Part shown: one piece after another, positions 18,248 through 27,259 of the stretch | How the letters are laid out: every line of letters starts with the position of its first letter | Numbering within the stretch: the stretch's first letter is position 1 | Assembly: GCF_900104955.1 (NCBI RefSeq) | Contig: NZ_FNSI01000001.1 | Coordinates: forward strand, 4,126,001 to 4,190,000 | DNA: 64,000 nt | Direction of reading: 5' to 3' | From: Beijerinckia sp. 28-YEA-48 | GTDB lineage: Bacteria > Pseudomonadota > Alphaproteobacteria > Rhizobiales > Beijerinckiaceae | Made by a program: the position numbers and the translations under genes | Notes under the pieces: generated by a model | Databases searched by the model: none | What the model was told of the DNA's origin: nothing | Seen by the model: only the letters and a program-made list of their open reading frames with translations

Positions 18248-19231
18248 TTATTGCGGCTCGATCTTGGCGGACTTCACATAGCCCTCCCAGGCCGCCTGGT
18301 CCTTGACCAATTGCGCCTGGCCCTCCTCCGGCGTGGTGATCCAGGGATCGCCACCATAGGTGTTGAGGAATTTCTTGGTCTCGGGCGTGGCGACGATTTC
18401 CTTAAACCAAGTGTTGAGCTGATCGACCACGGGCCGGGGTGTCGCCACCGGCACCATGGTGGCGAACCAGCCGAACAATTCGACACCGGGCACGCCCTCC
18501 TCGGTCATGGTCGGCAGATCGGGCACCGCCTGCATCCGCTTCTCGGTGCTGACAGCCAGCATGCGCCAACGGCCGGCCGAGGCATTGGCGACCGAGGATT
18601 GTGGATCCATCATGCCGTAGTCGACGACGCCGCTAGCGAAATCATTGAGGCTGTCGGCGGTGGTGCGATAGGGAATCTCGAGCGCCTTGATGCCGGTCGC
18701 GGTCTTGTAGAGTTCGCCCATCACCTTGCCGGTGGTGTTGGACTGGGCATAGCTCGCCTTGTCGCCTTTCTGCAGCATCGCCGCCGTCAAGTCCCGCAAC
18801 GTCTTGTAAGGGCTGTCGACCGCGACGACGACCATGAAGGGCTGCTGATTCAAAGTCGCCGCCACCTGCAGATCCTTGGCCGGATTGATCGATGGCTTCT
18901 TGAACAGATGGTAGTTGGCTGCCGTGGAACTGCCGGCATGAATGAACATCGTATAGCCGTCCGGCTTGGCGCGAACGGTATATTCAGCGGCGATATTGCC
19001 GGCCGCGCCGACCCGGTTTTCGACGATCGTCGTGCGGCCAGATTTCTTGCGCAGTTCTTCGGCGAAATAGCGCACCAGCACATCGGCACCGCTACCGGGC
19101 GGAAAAGCGCAGACGACTTTGAAATCCTGCGATGGAAACTGCTGCGCCCTGGCCCCGGTGACGCCGCCGGAAACCGCGAGCACCGCGCTACCCGCGCCGA
19201 CAAGCATCTGACGCCTCGAAAGATCCTCCAT
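18248..19231 (-). CDS. TTT (Bug family) substrate-binding protein
   Basis: 327 residues with a Tat-like leader (LSRRQMLVGAGSAVLAVSGG, cleavage near ARAQQ). Motifs: DFKVVCAFPPGSGADVLVRYF, TTIVENRVGAAGNIAAEY, RAKPDGYTMFIHAGS and VPDLPTMTEEGVPGVELFGWF. It shares the FPPGSGAD variant and an APQ-type N-terminus with the receptor at 11595. It stands alone, divergent from the cysteine hydrolase at 19395, so the two may share a regulator and possibly a substrate such as an amide or carbamoylated acid (inference). Confidence 0.9.
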   Translation of the reverse strand: MEDLSRRQMLVGAGSAVLAVSGGVTGARAQQFPSQDFKVVCAFPPGSGADVLVRYFAEELRKKSGRTTIVENRVGAAGNIAAEYTVRAKPDGYTMFIHAGSSTAANYHLFKKPSINPAKDLQVAATLNQQPFMVVVAVDSPYKTLRDLTAAMLQKGDKASYAQSNTTGKVMGELYKTATGIKALEIPYRTTADSLNDFASGVVDYGMMDPQSSVANASAGRWRMLAVSTEKRMQAVPDLPTMTEEGVPGVELFGWFATMVPVATPRPVVDQLNTWFKEIVATPETKKFLNTYGGDPWITTPEEGQAQLVKDQAAWEGYVKSAKIEPQ

Positions 19232-19394
19232 TTTCCCCCCTCATTCTGCAGCCGAGCGTTCAGCGCCGCGGCGATAAAGCCCGCTTTTCTCAGCTTTCCT
19301 GTCATTGTATCAATCACGGAAATAATGAAAAGCCTGAATGCAGACCGCATCGCCGCGGTCGATCCTTCATCGGCTTGTCTGGAGCACGCGCGCT

Positions 19395-20072
19395 ATGAGC
19401 ACCCCTTATGGATTTCCGCAGTATGTCATCGACCGGGTGATGGCCAAACGCGGCAAGCTCGCCGTCTATGAACGTTTCGATCCCCGTAAAACCGCTCTGC
19501 TCGTCATCGATATGCAGAATTTCTACGTCGGTGAAATTGCCTCCGTCGTGGGGATCATTCCCAACATTAACCGGATGGCGCAGCGCCTGCGCGCGATCGG
19601 CGGCCAGGTGTTCTGGGTGGGCATGACCGCGGGCGAGGCCGGCACAAGCCATTGGCCGGTCTATCACGATTATTTTTTCACCCCTGAGAAAGGCGCCAAT
19701 CACCGCGACCAGCTCTCGCCCGGCCATGCGGGCCACGATTTCCACAGGGATCTCGACATCAAGCCGGAAGACAGCATCGCCTACAAGAGCCGCTTCAGCC
19801 CCTTCGTCGAAGGCGCCTCGAACCTGCACGCTACATTACGTGAACGTGGGATCGACAGCCTCATCGTCACCGGCACGGCGACCAACATGTGCTGCGAGAG
19901 TGCGGCGCGTGATGCGATGATGCTCGACTACAAGGTCATCATGGTGGCGGATGCCAATGGCGCACGCTATCCCGAGGACCACATGGTCGGCCTCACCTCG
20001 TTCTATCAGAGCTTCGGCGACGTGCGCACCACCGATGAAGTGCTGGCCGACGTGCTGCCGGCCAGTGTTTGA
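19395..20072 (+). CDS. Isochorismatase-family cysteine hydrolase
   Basis: 225 residues from ATG 19395 (an upstream in-frame ATG at 19338 overlaps the promoter region). The catalytic triad is visible: Asp in LLVIDMQNFY, Lys in IAYKSRFSPF, Cys in TATNMCCESAARDA preceded by the cis-peptide VTGTAT. Family members hydrolyse N-carbamoylsarcosine, biuret, nicotinamide, ureidoacrylate or isochorismate. No substrate can be assigned from sequence; the neighbourhood with urea uptake and N-ring enzymes makes an amide substrate plausible. Confidence 0.88.
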   Translation: MSTPYGFPQYVIDRVMAKRGKLAVYERFDPRKTALLVIDMQNFYVGEIASVVGIIPNINRMAQRLRAIGGQVFWVGMTAGEAGTSHWPVYHDYFFTPEKGANHRDQLSPGHAGHDFHRDLDIKPEDSIAYKSRFSPFVEGASNLHATLRERGIDSLIVTGTATNMCCESAARDAMMLDYKVIMVADANGARYPEDHMVGLTSFYQSFGDVRTTDEVLADVLPASV

Positions 20073-20090
20073 TGGCTATCTGTAGAGCGC

Positions 20091-20119
20091 CTTATTTGTA
20101 GATTGGCTTATTTGTAGAT
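20091..20119. repeat. Tandem 13-bp duplication at the 3' end of the binding-protein gene
   Basis: CTTATTTGTAGAT occurs at 20091-20103 and 20107-20119 (period 16). The second copy encodes the last residues and stop of the minus-strand gene ending at 20108, so the terminal IYK-stop coding segment is duplicated just beyond the stop. Confidence 0.7.
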
Positions 20120-21154
20120 CGCTTTGGCGCGATCGAACATCTCTTGGATGCGGGAGAAATCTTCCGGCACGAGCGGTTTCGCCTCGGACAATTTCTCCAC
20201 TTCCGGATCGAGCTTCTCCTTCAGGTCGGAGATGACGATGCCATGGCCGTCGCGGGCATAGACCGCCTGCGCCGTGTCTGAGAAATAGAAATTGGCCAAG
20301 AGGCGCGCCGCATTGGGATGCGGCGCGTTGCGGAAGATCCCTACGCCATAGGAACCGTAGGTCACGCCTTCCTCTGGGATCACGTAACGCACCGGCAGCG
20401 GCTTGATCTTGGCATAGTCGCCGAGGATCAGCGGAATGTAGATGGGATATTCGCCACGGGCGACGCGCCGGGTCGCTTCGTTATAGTCGCGCACGAAGAC
20501 AAGCTCCTGCGCCGCGAGCTTTTCGTGGAATTCGGCGCCCCACTTGTCATAGGTCATGTGGAACATGACGCGACCGCCGCCGGAGGCGCGCGGATCGTCG
20601 CTCAGGATCTTACCCTTCCATTTCGGATCGAGCAGATCGCGCCAGCCCTTAGGCTGGTCTTCCGGCTTCACCATGCCAGCGTTGATCAGGAAGCCGTAGT
20701 TAATGGTGAAGATCGGGATCACCGTATCGTCGGCGCGTGCCGCGAATTCGGGCTTCAGGCGCTTGGCGTCGGGCAGGCCGCCGTGCGGTACCATCGAGTT
20801 CTCGACCCGATTGGCGCCCCAGGTCTGGCTCAGGGCATTGTGCGATACGTCGGCCAGGAAACGCCCCGTCGATTGCTCGATGCGCAGGCGCTCGCGCAGC
20901 TCCCCGCCGCGGGCCATGAAATATTCGACCTTGATCCCATAGGCTTTTTCGAAAGCATCGCCGATTGCCTTATGGGTATTGGGTGACACATAGCCGGAAT
21001 AGACGACGACACTGCCCTCTTTCTTGGCAGCAGCCACAACCTTGGCCCATTCGGCATCCGACGGCATTTGCTGCGGCGTTTGCGCCAGCGCCGACGCGCA
21101 GAGCGACAACAGGCCAACAGTCATGCCAAAAGTCATGGCGAGAACACGTCTCAT
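20108..21154 (-). CDS. ABC transporter substrate-binding protein, family 1 (iron/AfuA-like)
   Basis: 348 residues with a Sec leader (RRVLAMTFGMTVGLLSLC, cleavage near ALAQT). Pattern of Fe(3+)/2-aminoethylphosphonate-type receptors: VVVYSGYVSPNTHKAIGDAF, WRDLLDPKWKGKI, and PNAARLLANFYFSDTAQ. The family also binds polyamines, thiamine and sulfonates. No permease is adjacent; the iron-type permease/ATPase pair at 46319-49238 lacks a receptor and is the nearest candidate partner in the window (inference). Divergent from the MarR gene at 21323, sharing the palindromic site at 21255. Confidence 0.85.
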   Translation of the reverse strand: MRRVLAMTFGMTVGLLSLCASALAQTPQQMPSDAEWAKVVAAAKKEGSVVVYSGYVSPNTHKAIGDAFEKAYGIKVEYFMARGGELRERLRIEQSTGRFLADVSHNALSQTWGANRVENSMVPHGGLPDAKRLKPEFAARADDTVIPIFTINYGFLINAGMVKPEDQPKGWRDLLDPKWKGKILSDDPRASGGGRVMFHMTYDKWGAEFHEKLAAQELVFVRDYNEATRRVARGEYPIYIPLILGDYAKIKPLPVRYVIPEEGVTYGSYGVGIFRNAPHPNAARLLANFYFSDTAQAVYARDGHGIVISDLKEKLDPEVEKLSEAKPLVPEDFSRIQEMFDRAKAIYK

Positions 21155-21254
21155 CCTATTCCTCCCTTGGGGCCGCGAAGCGCCTTATTTTGCGGTTGGG
21201 CCGACCTTTTTACAGATACGGTCCCCTTCGTCTTGAACGTCTGGTAGGTGTTTA

Positions 21255-21272
21255 ATATAAAGTGTTTTATAT
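21255..21272. promoter_or_regulatory. AT-rich inverted repeat, candidate MarR operator
   Basis: ATATAAA and TTTATAT are perfect 7-bp arms separated by GTGT, centred between the divergent binding-protein gene (start 21154) and the MarR gene (start 21323). The size and AT-richness fit a MarR-dimer site and autoregulation. Confidence 0.6.
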
Positions 21273-21322
21273 AAGGGTCCCTTAGTTCACGATGAGGGAC
21301 CGCGTCAAGGAGCAAGCCAACC

Positions 21323-21871
21323 GTGCAAGAGCAAATTCCCAGCACGATTTACCTGCTGCATCAAGCCGGCCAGGCGCTGCGCCTGAGGCTTGAAAACGAA
21401 TTTCGCGGTCTCAACATCACGGGCCTGCAATTCACCATTCTCGGCCTGCTCGATCGCTATTCGGGCCTGTCCTCGGCGGAACTGGCGCGGCGCTTCTTTG
21501 TCACGCCACAGACGATGAACCAGATCGTCGCCAATATGTTGCGGCGCGGCCTCATCGAACGATCGGTCAGCGAAGACAATCGCCGCATCCTGAAGATGCG
21601 CCTTTCGCCCGTGGGACGCGACATCTTGCAGCAATGCTCTGTGATCTCTGCCCAAGTGGAAGCCGATGTGCTGGAATGGATGGCTCCGGCGGCGCAAGAA
21701 GAGTTCCGCAAGACGTTGGCGACATTGCTGCGTACCCTGCGTCCCACGTTGGGCTATACAGACCCGCTGATGATGACCGAAGTTGCCATACCGCCTGAAA
21801 CAGAAGCCTCCGAAACAGAAGGCGAAACCGAGGGACTCGATCAAGACCGGCCGGAGCGGGCGGCCAGCTGA
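21323..21871 (+). CDS. MarR family transcriptional regulator
   Basis: 182 residues, GTG start, with AGGAG about 11 nt upstream. HTH core: LSSAELARRFFVTPQTMNQIV; wing: RSVSEDNRRILKMRLSPVG with the conserved D-x-R. The C-terminal about 35 residues are acidic (many Glu) and probably disordered. It lies 123 bp upstream of tctB/tctA and divergent from an iron-type receptor, so it likely controls one or both. Confidence 0.9.
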   Translation: MQEQIPSTIYLLHQAGQALRLRLENEFRGLNITGLQFTILGLLDRYSGLSSAELARRFFVTPQTMNQIVANMLRRGLIERSVSEDNRRILKMRLSPVGRDILQQCSVISAQVEADVLEWMAPAAQEEFRKTLATLLRTLRPTLGYTDPLMMTEVAIPPETEASETEGETEGLDQDRPERAAS

Positions 21872-21994
21872 TCGCGAAAGGTCGCGACAAGACTTGTAAC
21901 AACGCTTCAGATCACATTTGATCTAGCGCAAAAGGCGGCTCCAGCGTAGGGAGACCGCATAAATGTGGATGGAACACGTCTTAGGAGTAAACTG

Positions 21995-22447
21995 ATGTTG
22001 CGCGTGAAAAGCCCCCAGGATTTCTGGGCTGGCGTTCTCTTCATCGCTTTCGGCGCCTTAGCGCTTATCCTAGGCCAGAGCTATGCGTTCGGCACGGTGA
22101 CCCGCATGGGGCCGGGCTTTCTGCCGACCGTGCTGGCTTGGATCATGGTCGCCCTTGGCGCCATCATCCTTCTCCGTGGCCTCTCCGTTGACGGCGATGC
22201 CATTGCCCGCGGCAAGCTGCGGCCACAATTCTTCATCCTGCTCGCCATCGTGCTGTTCGGCCTTCTGATCGAACGAGTCGGTTTGGCGCCGACGATCTTC
22301 ATCGTCACCCTGGTCGCCTCCATGGCCAGCACTGAGATTCGTTGGAAAGAGGCCGTCTTACTGGGTATCGGCGCCGCCATTTTCTCCGTTCTGTTGTTTA
22401 TCACATTGCTGGGCCAGGCCATGCCGGCATGGACCTGGAGCTTCTAA
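21995..22447 (+). CDS. tctB: TTT small membrane subunit TctB
   Basis: 150 residues from ATG 21995 with TTAGGAG 7-8 nt upstream. Four predicted transmembrane helices: FWAGVLFIAFGALALILG, MGPGFLPTVLAWIMVALGA, FFILLAIVLFGLLIERVG and the last about 25 residues. TctB supports TctA in proton- or sodium-coupled uptake of carboxylates. Two bases separate its stop from tctA, so they are co-translated. No TctC-type receptor follows, which is unusual for the family. Confidence 0.9.
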   Translation: MLRVKSPQDFWAGVLFIAFGALALILGQSYAFGTVTRMGPGFLPTVLAWIMVALGAIILLRGLSVDGDAIARGKLRPQFFILLAIVLFGLLIERVGLAPTIFIVTLVASMASTEIRWKEAVLLGIGAAIFSVLLFITLLGQAMPAWTWSF

Positions 22448-22449
22448 GC

Positions 22450-23949
22450 ATGGATATGTTTGCCAACCTCGCCACTGGCTTCGGCGCTGCCGTCACGCCC
22501 GCGAACCTTATGTTCTGCCTGATCGGCTGTTTGCTCGGCACGCTGATCGGCGTTCTGCCCGGCATCGGCCCGATCGCGACAATCGCCATGCTGTTGCCGA
22601 TCACCTTCGGCCTCGATCCACTGTCGTCGCTGATCATGCTCGCCGGCATCTATTACGGCGCGCAATATGGTGGCTCGACGACGGCCATTCTGGTGAACCT
22701 GCCTGGTGAAACCTCATCCGTCATAACGTGTATCGACGGCTACCAGATGGCGCGACGTGGACGCGCCGGCGCCGCTCTGACCATTGCCGCGCTCGGCTCG
22801 TTCTTCGCCGGTTGCGTCGGCACGCTGGTGATCGCGGCTTTCGCGCCGGTGCTGGCAGGCTTCGCCGAAAAGTTCCGATCGCCGGAATATTTCTCGCTGA
22901 TGCTGTTCGGCCTGGTCGCCGCCGTGGTTCTCGCGCACGGCTCGGTTGTCAAAGCCGTGGCGATGGTCATTCTCGGCCTACTCTTTGGCCTTGTCGGCAC
23001 CGATACCCAAGCCGGCGTGACGCGCTACACCTTCGGCGTGTCCGAACTCTATGACGGCATCGACTTCGTGCCGCTGGCCATGGGCCTGTTCGGCTTCGCG
23101 GAGATGATGAGCAATCTGGAGAAGCGGGTGGAAGACCGCAGCCAGACTCAGAAGATCGACAGTCTCTGGCCAACGCGCGAGGAAGCGAAACTAGCGATGC
23201 CGGCAGCGCTGCGCGGCACCATCATCGGCTCCATCCTTGGCATTCTGCCGGGTGGCGGCGCGGTGCTCGCCTCCTTCGCCAGCTATACGCTGGAGAAGAA
23301 AGTCTCGAAGTCGCGCGCCATGTTCGGCAAGGGCGCGGTGGAAGGCGTCGCCGGTCCGGAATCGGCCAATAACGCCGGCGCCCAGACCTCGTTCATTCCG
23401 CTGCTGACGCTTGGCATTCCCTCGACGCCCGTGATGGCTGTCATGGTCGGCGCGATGATGATCCAAGGCATCGCGCCGGGCACCGCCCTGCTGACGGAGA
23501 AACCGAACCTGTTCTGGGGCATGATCGCCTCGATGTGGATCGGCAATCTGATGCTGGTGATCATCAACCTGCCGCTGATCGGCTTGTGGGTCGCGCTGCT
23601 GAAAGTTCCTTACCGCCTGCTGTTCCCCTGCATCTTGATCCTGTGCTGTGTCGGCGCCTATGGCATCAGTTCCAGTACGTTCCTGGTCATCATGATGGCG
23701 GGCATCGCTCTGCTCGGTTACACGTTCAACAAGCTCGGCTGCGAATGCGCGCCCTTCCTGCTCGGCTTCGTGCTCGGGCCGTTGATGGAAGAAAACCTGC
23801 GCCGCTCGATGGTGCTGTCCTTCGGCAACCCGAGCATTTTCGTCGAACGGCCGATCTCGCTGGTGCTGCTGTTGATGTCGGCGGCGTTGGTGCTGATGAT
23901 CGTGCTGCCCTCGTTCCGCAAGACCCGCGAGGACGCGTTCCAAGAATAG
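22450..23949 (+). CDS. tctA: TTT large membrane subunit TctA
   Basis: 499 residues, the standard TctA length. Conserved N-terminal motif LLGTLIGVLPGIGPIATIAML, GIYYGAQYGGSTTAILVNLPG, and the second half LGILPGGGAVLASFASY and GAVEGVAGPESANNAGAQ are diagnostic. Ten to twelve membrane helices. It is the only TTT channel subunit in the window, whereas six receptors are present, so it may serve several. The unit ends at a strong terminator (23986-24019). Confidence 0.95.
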   Translation: MDMFANLATGFGAAVTPANLMFCLIGCLLGTLIGVLPGIGPIATIAMLLPITFGLDPLSSLIMLAGIYYGAQYGGSTTAILVNLPGETSSVITCIDGYQMARRGRAGAALTIAALGSFFAGCVGTLVIAAFAPVLAGFAEKFRSPEYFSLMLFGLVAAVVLAHGSVVKAVAMVILGLLFGLVGTDTQAGVTRYTFGVSELYDGIDFVPLAMGLFGFAEMMSNLEKRVEDRSQTQKIDSLWPTREEAKLAMPAALRGTIIGSILGILPGGGAVLASFASYTLEKKVSKSRAMFGKGAVEGVAGPESANNAGAQTSFIPLLTLGIPSTPVMAVMVGAMMIQGIAPGTALLTEKPNLFWGMIASMWIGNLMLVIINLPLIGLWVALLKVPYRLLFPCILILCCVGAYGISSSTFLVIMMAGIALLGYTFNKLGCECAPFLLGFVLGPLMEENLRRSMVLSFGNPSIFVERPISLVLLLMSAALVLMIVLPSFRKTREDAFQE

Positions 23950-23985
23950 CAAGCAGCTGAAACAAGCAGCCGCTTGATCCAAAAG

Positions 23986-24019
23986 AAACCCCGGCGCCAT
24001 CGGCACCGGGGTTTTTGTT
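23986..24019 (+). terminator. Rho-independent terminator of tctBA
   Basis: AAACCCCGG / CCGGGGTTT form a 9-bp stem with a loop of 11 nt, followed by TTGTTTG on the plus strand. Directly downstream of tctA. Confidence 0.88.
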
Positions 24020-24103
24020 TGTCGGCAGGTGATCTTGCCCAGAGCGTGTGGTGGATTGCGGCGTGATCTTAACGCTGATCAAGCTTTGAAGCCTTGGCCC
24101 TGG

Positions 24104-24133
24104 ATACCGGATCGCGCTCGGCGCGTCCGGTAT
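24104..24133. repeat. REP-like palindrome (ACCGGA family), copy 1
   Basis: ATACCGGA and TCCGGTAT are perfect inverted 8-bp arms around TCGCGCTCGGCGCG, itself partly palindromic. The same arms recur at 61268-61297. It sits in the intergenic space after tctA and close to the RidA-like stop. Confidence 0.75.
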
Positions 24134-24145
24134 GACACCCAGGAC

Positions 24146-24526
24146 TCAATCAATCCAGGCGACGATATCGCATTGCACGAGCTTGCCGCCGTCCATGACC
24201 TCCTGGGTCGTCTGGCGCACGGGCCGGTTCGCCGGATCGGGAAACATCTCCGTCCAGAGGCTGTTCAGCACCGCGCGCTGCGATATATCGTGGACGCCGA
24301 TATTGAGCTTGACGATATTGCCGATGTCGCCGCCGGCCGCCTTCATCACCCCGGGGATGCGCGCGAACATGAGGGCGCTCTGCTCTTCCAAGGTGCCGGG
24401 CTCGGATTTCGTATGGTCCATGCCATTGATAATGCCGCTCATCATCAGGTTTCCCATCCGACAGGCGGCGGGAATAGGGTTGCGGTGAGCGAAACCGTCC
24501 GCATAAATGCTCTGCCGTTTTGCCAT
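24146..24526 (-). CDS. RidA (YjgF/TdcF) family protein
   Basis: 126 residues, ATG at 24526. Family pattern: RMGNLMMSGIINGMDHT, ALMFARIPGVMKAAGG and the C-terminal NRPVRQTTQEV with the Arg that binds carboxylates in RidA; the usual C-terminal Glu is Asp (QCDIVAWI). RidA proteins deaminate reactive enamine/imine intermediates. Transcribed away from glcB. Sequence cannot say whether it is a true RidA or a catabolic paralogue (e.g. aminoacrylate-type), but enamine hydrolysis would fit the N-heterocycle theme of the window. Confidence 0.85.
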   Translation of the reverse strand: MAKRQSIYADGFAHRNPIPAACRMGNLMMSGIINGMDHTKSEPGTLEEQSALMFARIPGVMKAAGGDIGNIVKLNIGVHDISQRAVLNSLWTEMFPDPANRPVRQTTQEVMDGGKLVQCDIVAWID

Positions 24527-24663
24527 GATTTGTCCTTGGCGATCCTTGAGGCGTCCTTGGGGGTTCCTTGAGGCATTTGCCCGATCTGAGAGCGGCCAGC
24601 CTATCGCCACACCACCCCGCTTGTACCGCCTCGCGGTCGCAGCGCGAAAGGCATCCTGACACG

Positions 24664-24687
24664 CATTTTGAAAGACATTTTGAAAGA
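24664..24687. repeat. Tandem 12-bp direct repeat in the glcB/RidA intergenic region
   Basis: CATTTTGAAAGA occurs twice head to tail (24664-24675, 24676-24687), about 85 bp upstream of glcB. It may be a regulator half-site array or a slipped-strand duplication. Confidence 0.6.
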
Positions 24688-24770
24688 CTTGGTGCCCATC
24701 GACAGATGCGCCGCTTTCCATAATATGGGCAAGAATAGGGGTTCTGACCCCTGGGCAGGAGCAAGAAAAA

Positions 24771-26933
24771 ATGTCGCGTACAGAGATTGCCGGTTTGCAG
24801 GTCGATACGGTTCTGGCGGATTTCATCGCTAAAGAGGCCATCACGGGCACGGGGGTGGAACTCGACGCCTTCTGGCAGGGACTGGCAGGCCTCGTCCGCG
24901 ACCTGGCGCCGCGCAACAAGGCCCTGCTCGCCCATCGCGACGACCTGCAGGCCAAAATCGACCAATGGCACAAGACGCGCGCCGGCAAGCCGATCGACCA
25001 GACGGCTTATGTCGCCTTCCTTCAGGAGATCGGCTATCTGCTGCCGGCTCCGGCGGGCAAGTCGGTCGCCACCTCCCATGTCGACGATGAGATCGCCCAT
25101 ATCGCCGGCCCGCAGCTCGTCGTGCCGGTCTCCAATGCCCGCTATGCGCTGAATGCCGCCAATGCACGCTGGGGCTCGCTCTATGACGCGCTCTACGGCA
25201 CCGACGCCATTCCCGCCGAGGGCGGCGCCGAAGCAGGCAAAGGCTATAATCCTGTGCGCGGCGCCAAGGTCATCGCCAAGGGTCGCGCGATTCTCGACCA
25301 GGCCGCGCCGCTCGCCATCGGCTCCCATGCGGAAGCCACGGGCTATAAAGTGGTCAACGGGCAACTGGCCATTGTCATCGAGAACGGCAGCGCGACCGCG
25401 CTCGCCAATCCGGCGCAATTCGTCGGCTATACCGGCTCGGCCGACGCGCCAACGTCCGTGCTTTTGGCCCGGAACGGCCTGCATCTCGAGATCGTCATCG
25501 ATCGTAATCATCTCATCGGCAAGAGCGATGCGGCTGGTGTCGCCGATATCGTCATGGAAGCGGCCATCTCCACCATCATGGACATGGAAGATTCGGTCGC
25601 CGCCGTCGATGCGCAAGACAAGACCGAGATCTATCGCAACTGGCTCGGCCTGATGAAGGGCGACCTGACGGCCGATCTCGAAAAGGGCGGCAAGACCATC
25701 AAGCGCGCTTTGCACAAGGACCGCAGCTTCACCAAGCCTGCCGGCGGCACGCTCACCCTGCACGGGCGCAGCCTGATGCTGATCCGCAACGTCGGCCATC
25801 ACATGTATACGGATGCGGTGCTCGATAGCAGCGGCCACGAGATCCCCGAAGGCCTGCTCGATGCGGCCGTCAGCGTGCTGATCGCCAAACACGACATCAT
25901 CAAGACTGGCGCGCTGCGCAACAGCCGCGCCGGCTCGATCTATATCGTCAAACCGAAGATGCACGGACCCGAGGAAGTCGCCTTCACCAGCGAGATCTTC
26001 GCACGTGTTGAAGACATGCTCGGCCTGCCGCGCAACACGGTGAAGATCGGCATCATGGATGAGGAGCGGCGCACGACGATCAATCTCGCCGCCTGCATCC
26101 AGGCCGCCGCCGAGCGTGTCGTGTTCATCAACACGGGATTCTTGGACCGCACCGGCGACGAAATCCACACCTCGATGTATGCCGGCCCGATGGTGCGCAA
26201 GAACGACATGCGCAACACCGCCTGGATCAAGGCCTATGAGGATAACAATGTCGATGTCGGCCTGGCGCAAGGATTGCGCGGCAAGGCGCAGATCGGCAAG
26301 GGCATGTGGGCGATGCCGGATCGGATGGCCGACATGATGGTGCAGAAGATCGGCCACCCCAATGCCGGCGCCAACACCGCCTGGGTGCCCTCGCCGACCG
26401 CCGCGACCCTGCACGCCCTGCACTATCTGCAGGTGAATGTGGCGGCCAAGCAGGAGGAGATCGCCAAGCGCGCGCCGGCGAAACTCGCCGACATCCTCAC
26501 CTTGCCGATCTCGCAGTCGAATTTCGCGCCCGACGCGGTGCAACAGGAAATCGACAACAATGCCCAGGGCATTCTCGGCTATGTGGTGCGCTGGATCGAC
26601 CAGGGCGTCGGCTGTTCGAAGGTCCCCGACATTCACGATGTCGGCTTGATGGAAGACCGCGCCACCTTGCGCATTTCCAGCCAACATCTCGCCAATTGGC
26701 TGCAGCACGGCATCGTCAAACAGGAACAGGTGATGGAGACGATGAAGCGCATGGCCGCGGTGGTGGACCGGCAGAATGCCGGCGATCCGCTCTACAAGCC
26801 GATGGCGCCTGGTTACGACGGCGTCGCCTTCAAGGCGGCCTGCGATCTGGTGTTCAAGGGCACGGCGCAGCCCAACGGCTATACCGAATTCATTCTCCAC
26901 GCCCGCCGGCGCGAGGCCAAAGCGAGCCATTGA
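24771..26933 (+). CDS. glcB: Malate synthase G
   Basis: 720 residues, the length of the monomeric isoform G. Condenses glyoxylate with acetyl-CoA to malate. Seen: [41 protein letters not shown] (Mg2+ ligand Glu), [18 protein letters not shown] (Mg2+ ligand Asp), [14 protein letters not shown] and the Asp-containing catalytic segment near the C-terminus. AGGAGCAAG precedes the ATG. Monocistronic and divergent from a RidA-like gene; ends in a strong hairpin. Likely provides glyoxylate assimilation for allantoin-, glycolate- or C2-yielding catabolism. Confidence 0.97.
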   Translation: MSRTEIAGLQVDTVLADFIAKEAITGTGVELDAFWQGLAGLVRDLAPRNKALLAHRDDLQAKIDQWHKTRAGKPIDQTAYVAFLQEIGYLLPAPAGKSVATSHVDDEIAHIAGPQLVVPVSNARYALNAANARWGSLYDALYGTDAIPAEGGAEAGKGYNPVRGAKVIAKGRAILDQAAPLAIGSHAEATGYKVVNGQLAIVIENGSATALANPAQFVGYTGSADAPTSVLLARNGLHLEIVIDRNHLIGKSDAAGVADIVMEAAISTIMDMEDSVAAVDAQDKTEIYRNWLGLMKGDLTADLEKGGKTIKRALHKDRSFTKPAGGTLTLHGRSLMLIRNVGHHMYTDAVLDSSGHEIPEGLLDAAVSVLIAKHDIIKTGALRNSRAGSIYIVKPKMHGPEEVAFTSEIFARVEDMLGLPRNTVKIGIMDEERRTTINLAACIQAAAERVVFINTGFLDRTGDEIHTSMYAGPMVRKNDMRNTAWIKAYEDNNVDVGLAQGLRGKAQIGKGMWAMPDRMADMMVQKIGHPNAGANTAWVPSPTAATLHALHYLQVNVAAKQEEIAKRAPAKLADILTLPISQSNFAPDAVQQEIDNNAQGILGYVVRWIDQGVGCSKVPDIHDVGLMEDRATLRISSQHLANWLQHGIVKQEQVMETMKRMAAVVDRQNAGDPLYKPMAPGYDGVAFKAACDLVFKGTAQPNGYTEFILHARRREAKASH

Positions 26934-26974
26934 GGCAAACGGTTCAGCCCTATCCATCGACTGACGACAAATTG

Positions 26975-27006
26975 CGCGCGCCATCACCAGTGGCGCGCGT
27001 TTCATT
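26975..27006 (+). terminator. Rho-independent terminator of glcB
   Basis: CGCGCGCCA and TGGCGCGCG make a perfect 9-bp stem with a 7-nt loop, followed by TTTCATT. About 40 bp after the glcB stop. The remaining gap to urtA (26934-27259) carries, besides this, only the sigma-54 promoter. Confidence 0.85.
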
Positions 27007-27204
27007 GGCAGGCTGCGCCGCCGCTCGGCAATCTGCTGCCGATGATTGCAGCATCGCGATCGAACTGCCTGAATTTTCAGCTGCCGATTCCCATGCAACG
27101 CGCAAAACTTAGGCAGAGATTGAGGCCGTCATATTCGGCGATATGAGGCCCCTGAGTTCGACATTTCTTTCTGATTTCATAGACTTAATCTCCCTAAAAA
27201 GGCT

Positions 27205-27219
27205 TGGCACAAAGCTTGC
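27205..27219 (+). promoter_or_regulatory. Sigma-54 (RpoN) -24/-12 promoter of the urt operon
   Basis: TGGCAC followed by 5 bp and TTGC matches the RpoN consensus exactly in sequence and spacing. It ends 40 bp before the urtA ATG (27260), giving a short leader. RpoN with NtrC is the known control of urea uptake under nitrogen limitation; no clear NtrC enhancer is seen upstream. Confidence 0.8.
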
Positions 27220-27259
27220 GAATCCCTTGCCGGCAATCCAGCCAGTACAGGGGAGCTTC

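Noticed and set aside
24150..27098. 982-codon open frame antisense to glcB and the RidA region
   Set aside because: It mirrors the codon structure of glcB; its translation has no recognisable domain, and glcB is convincing on the other strand.
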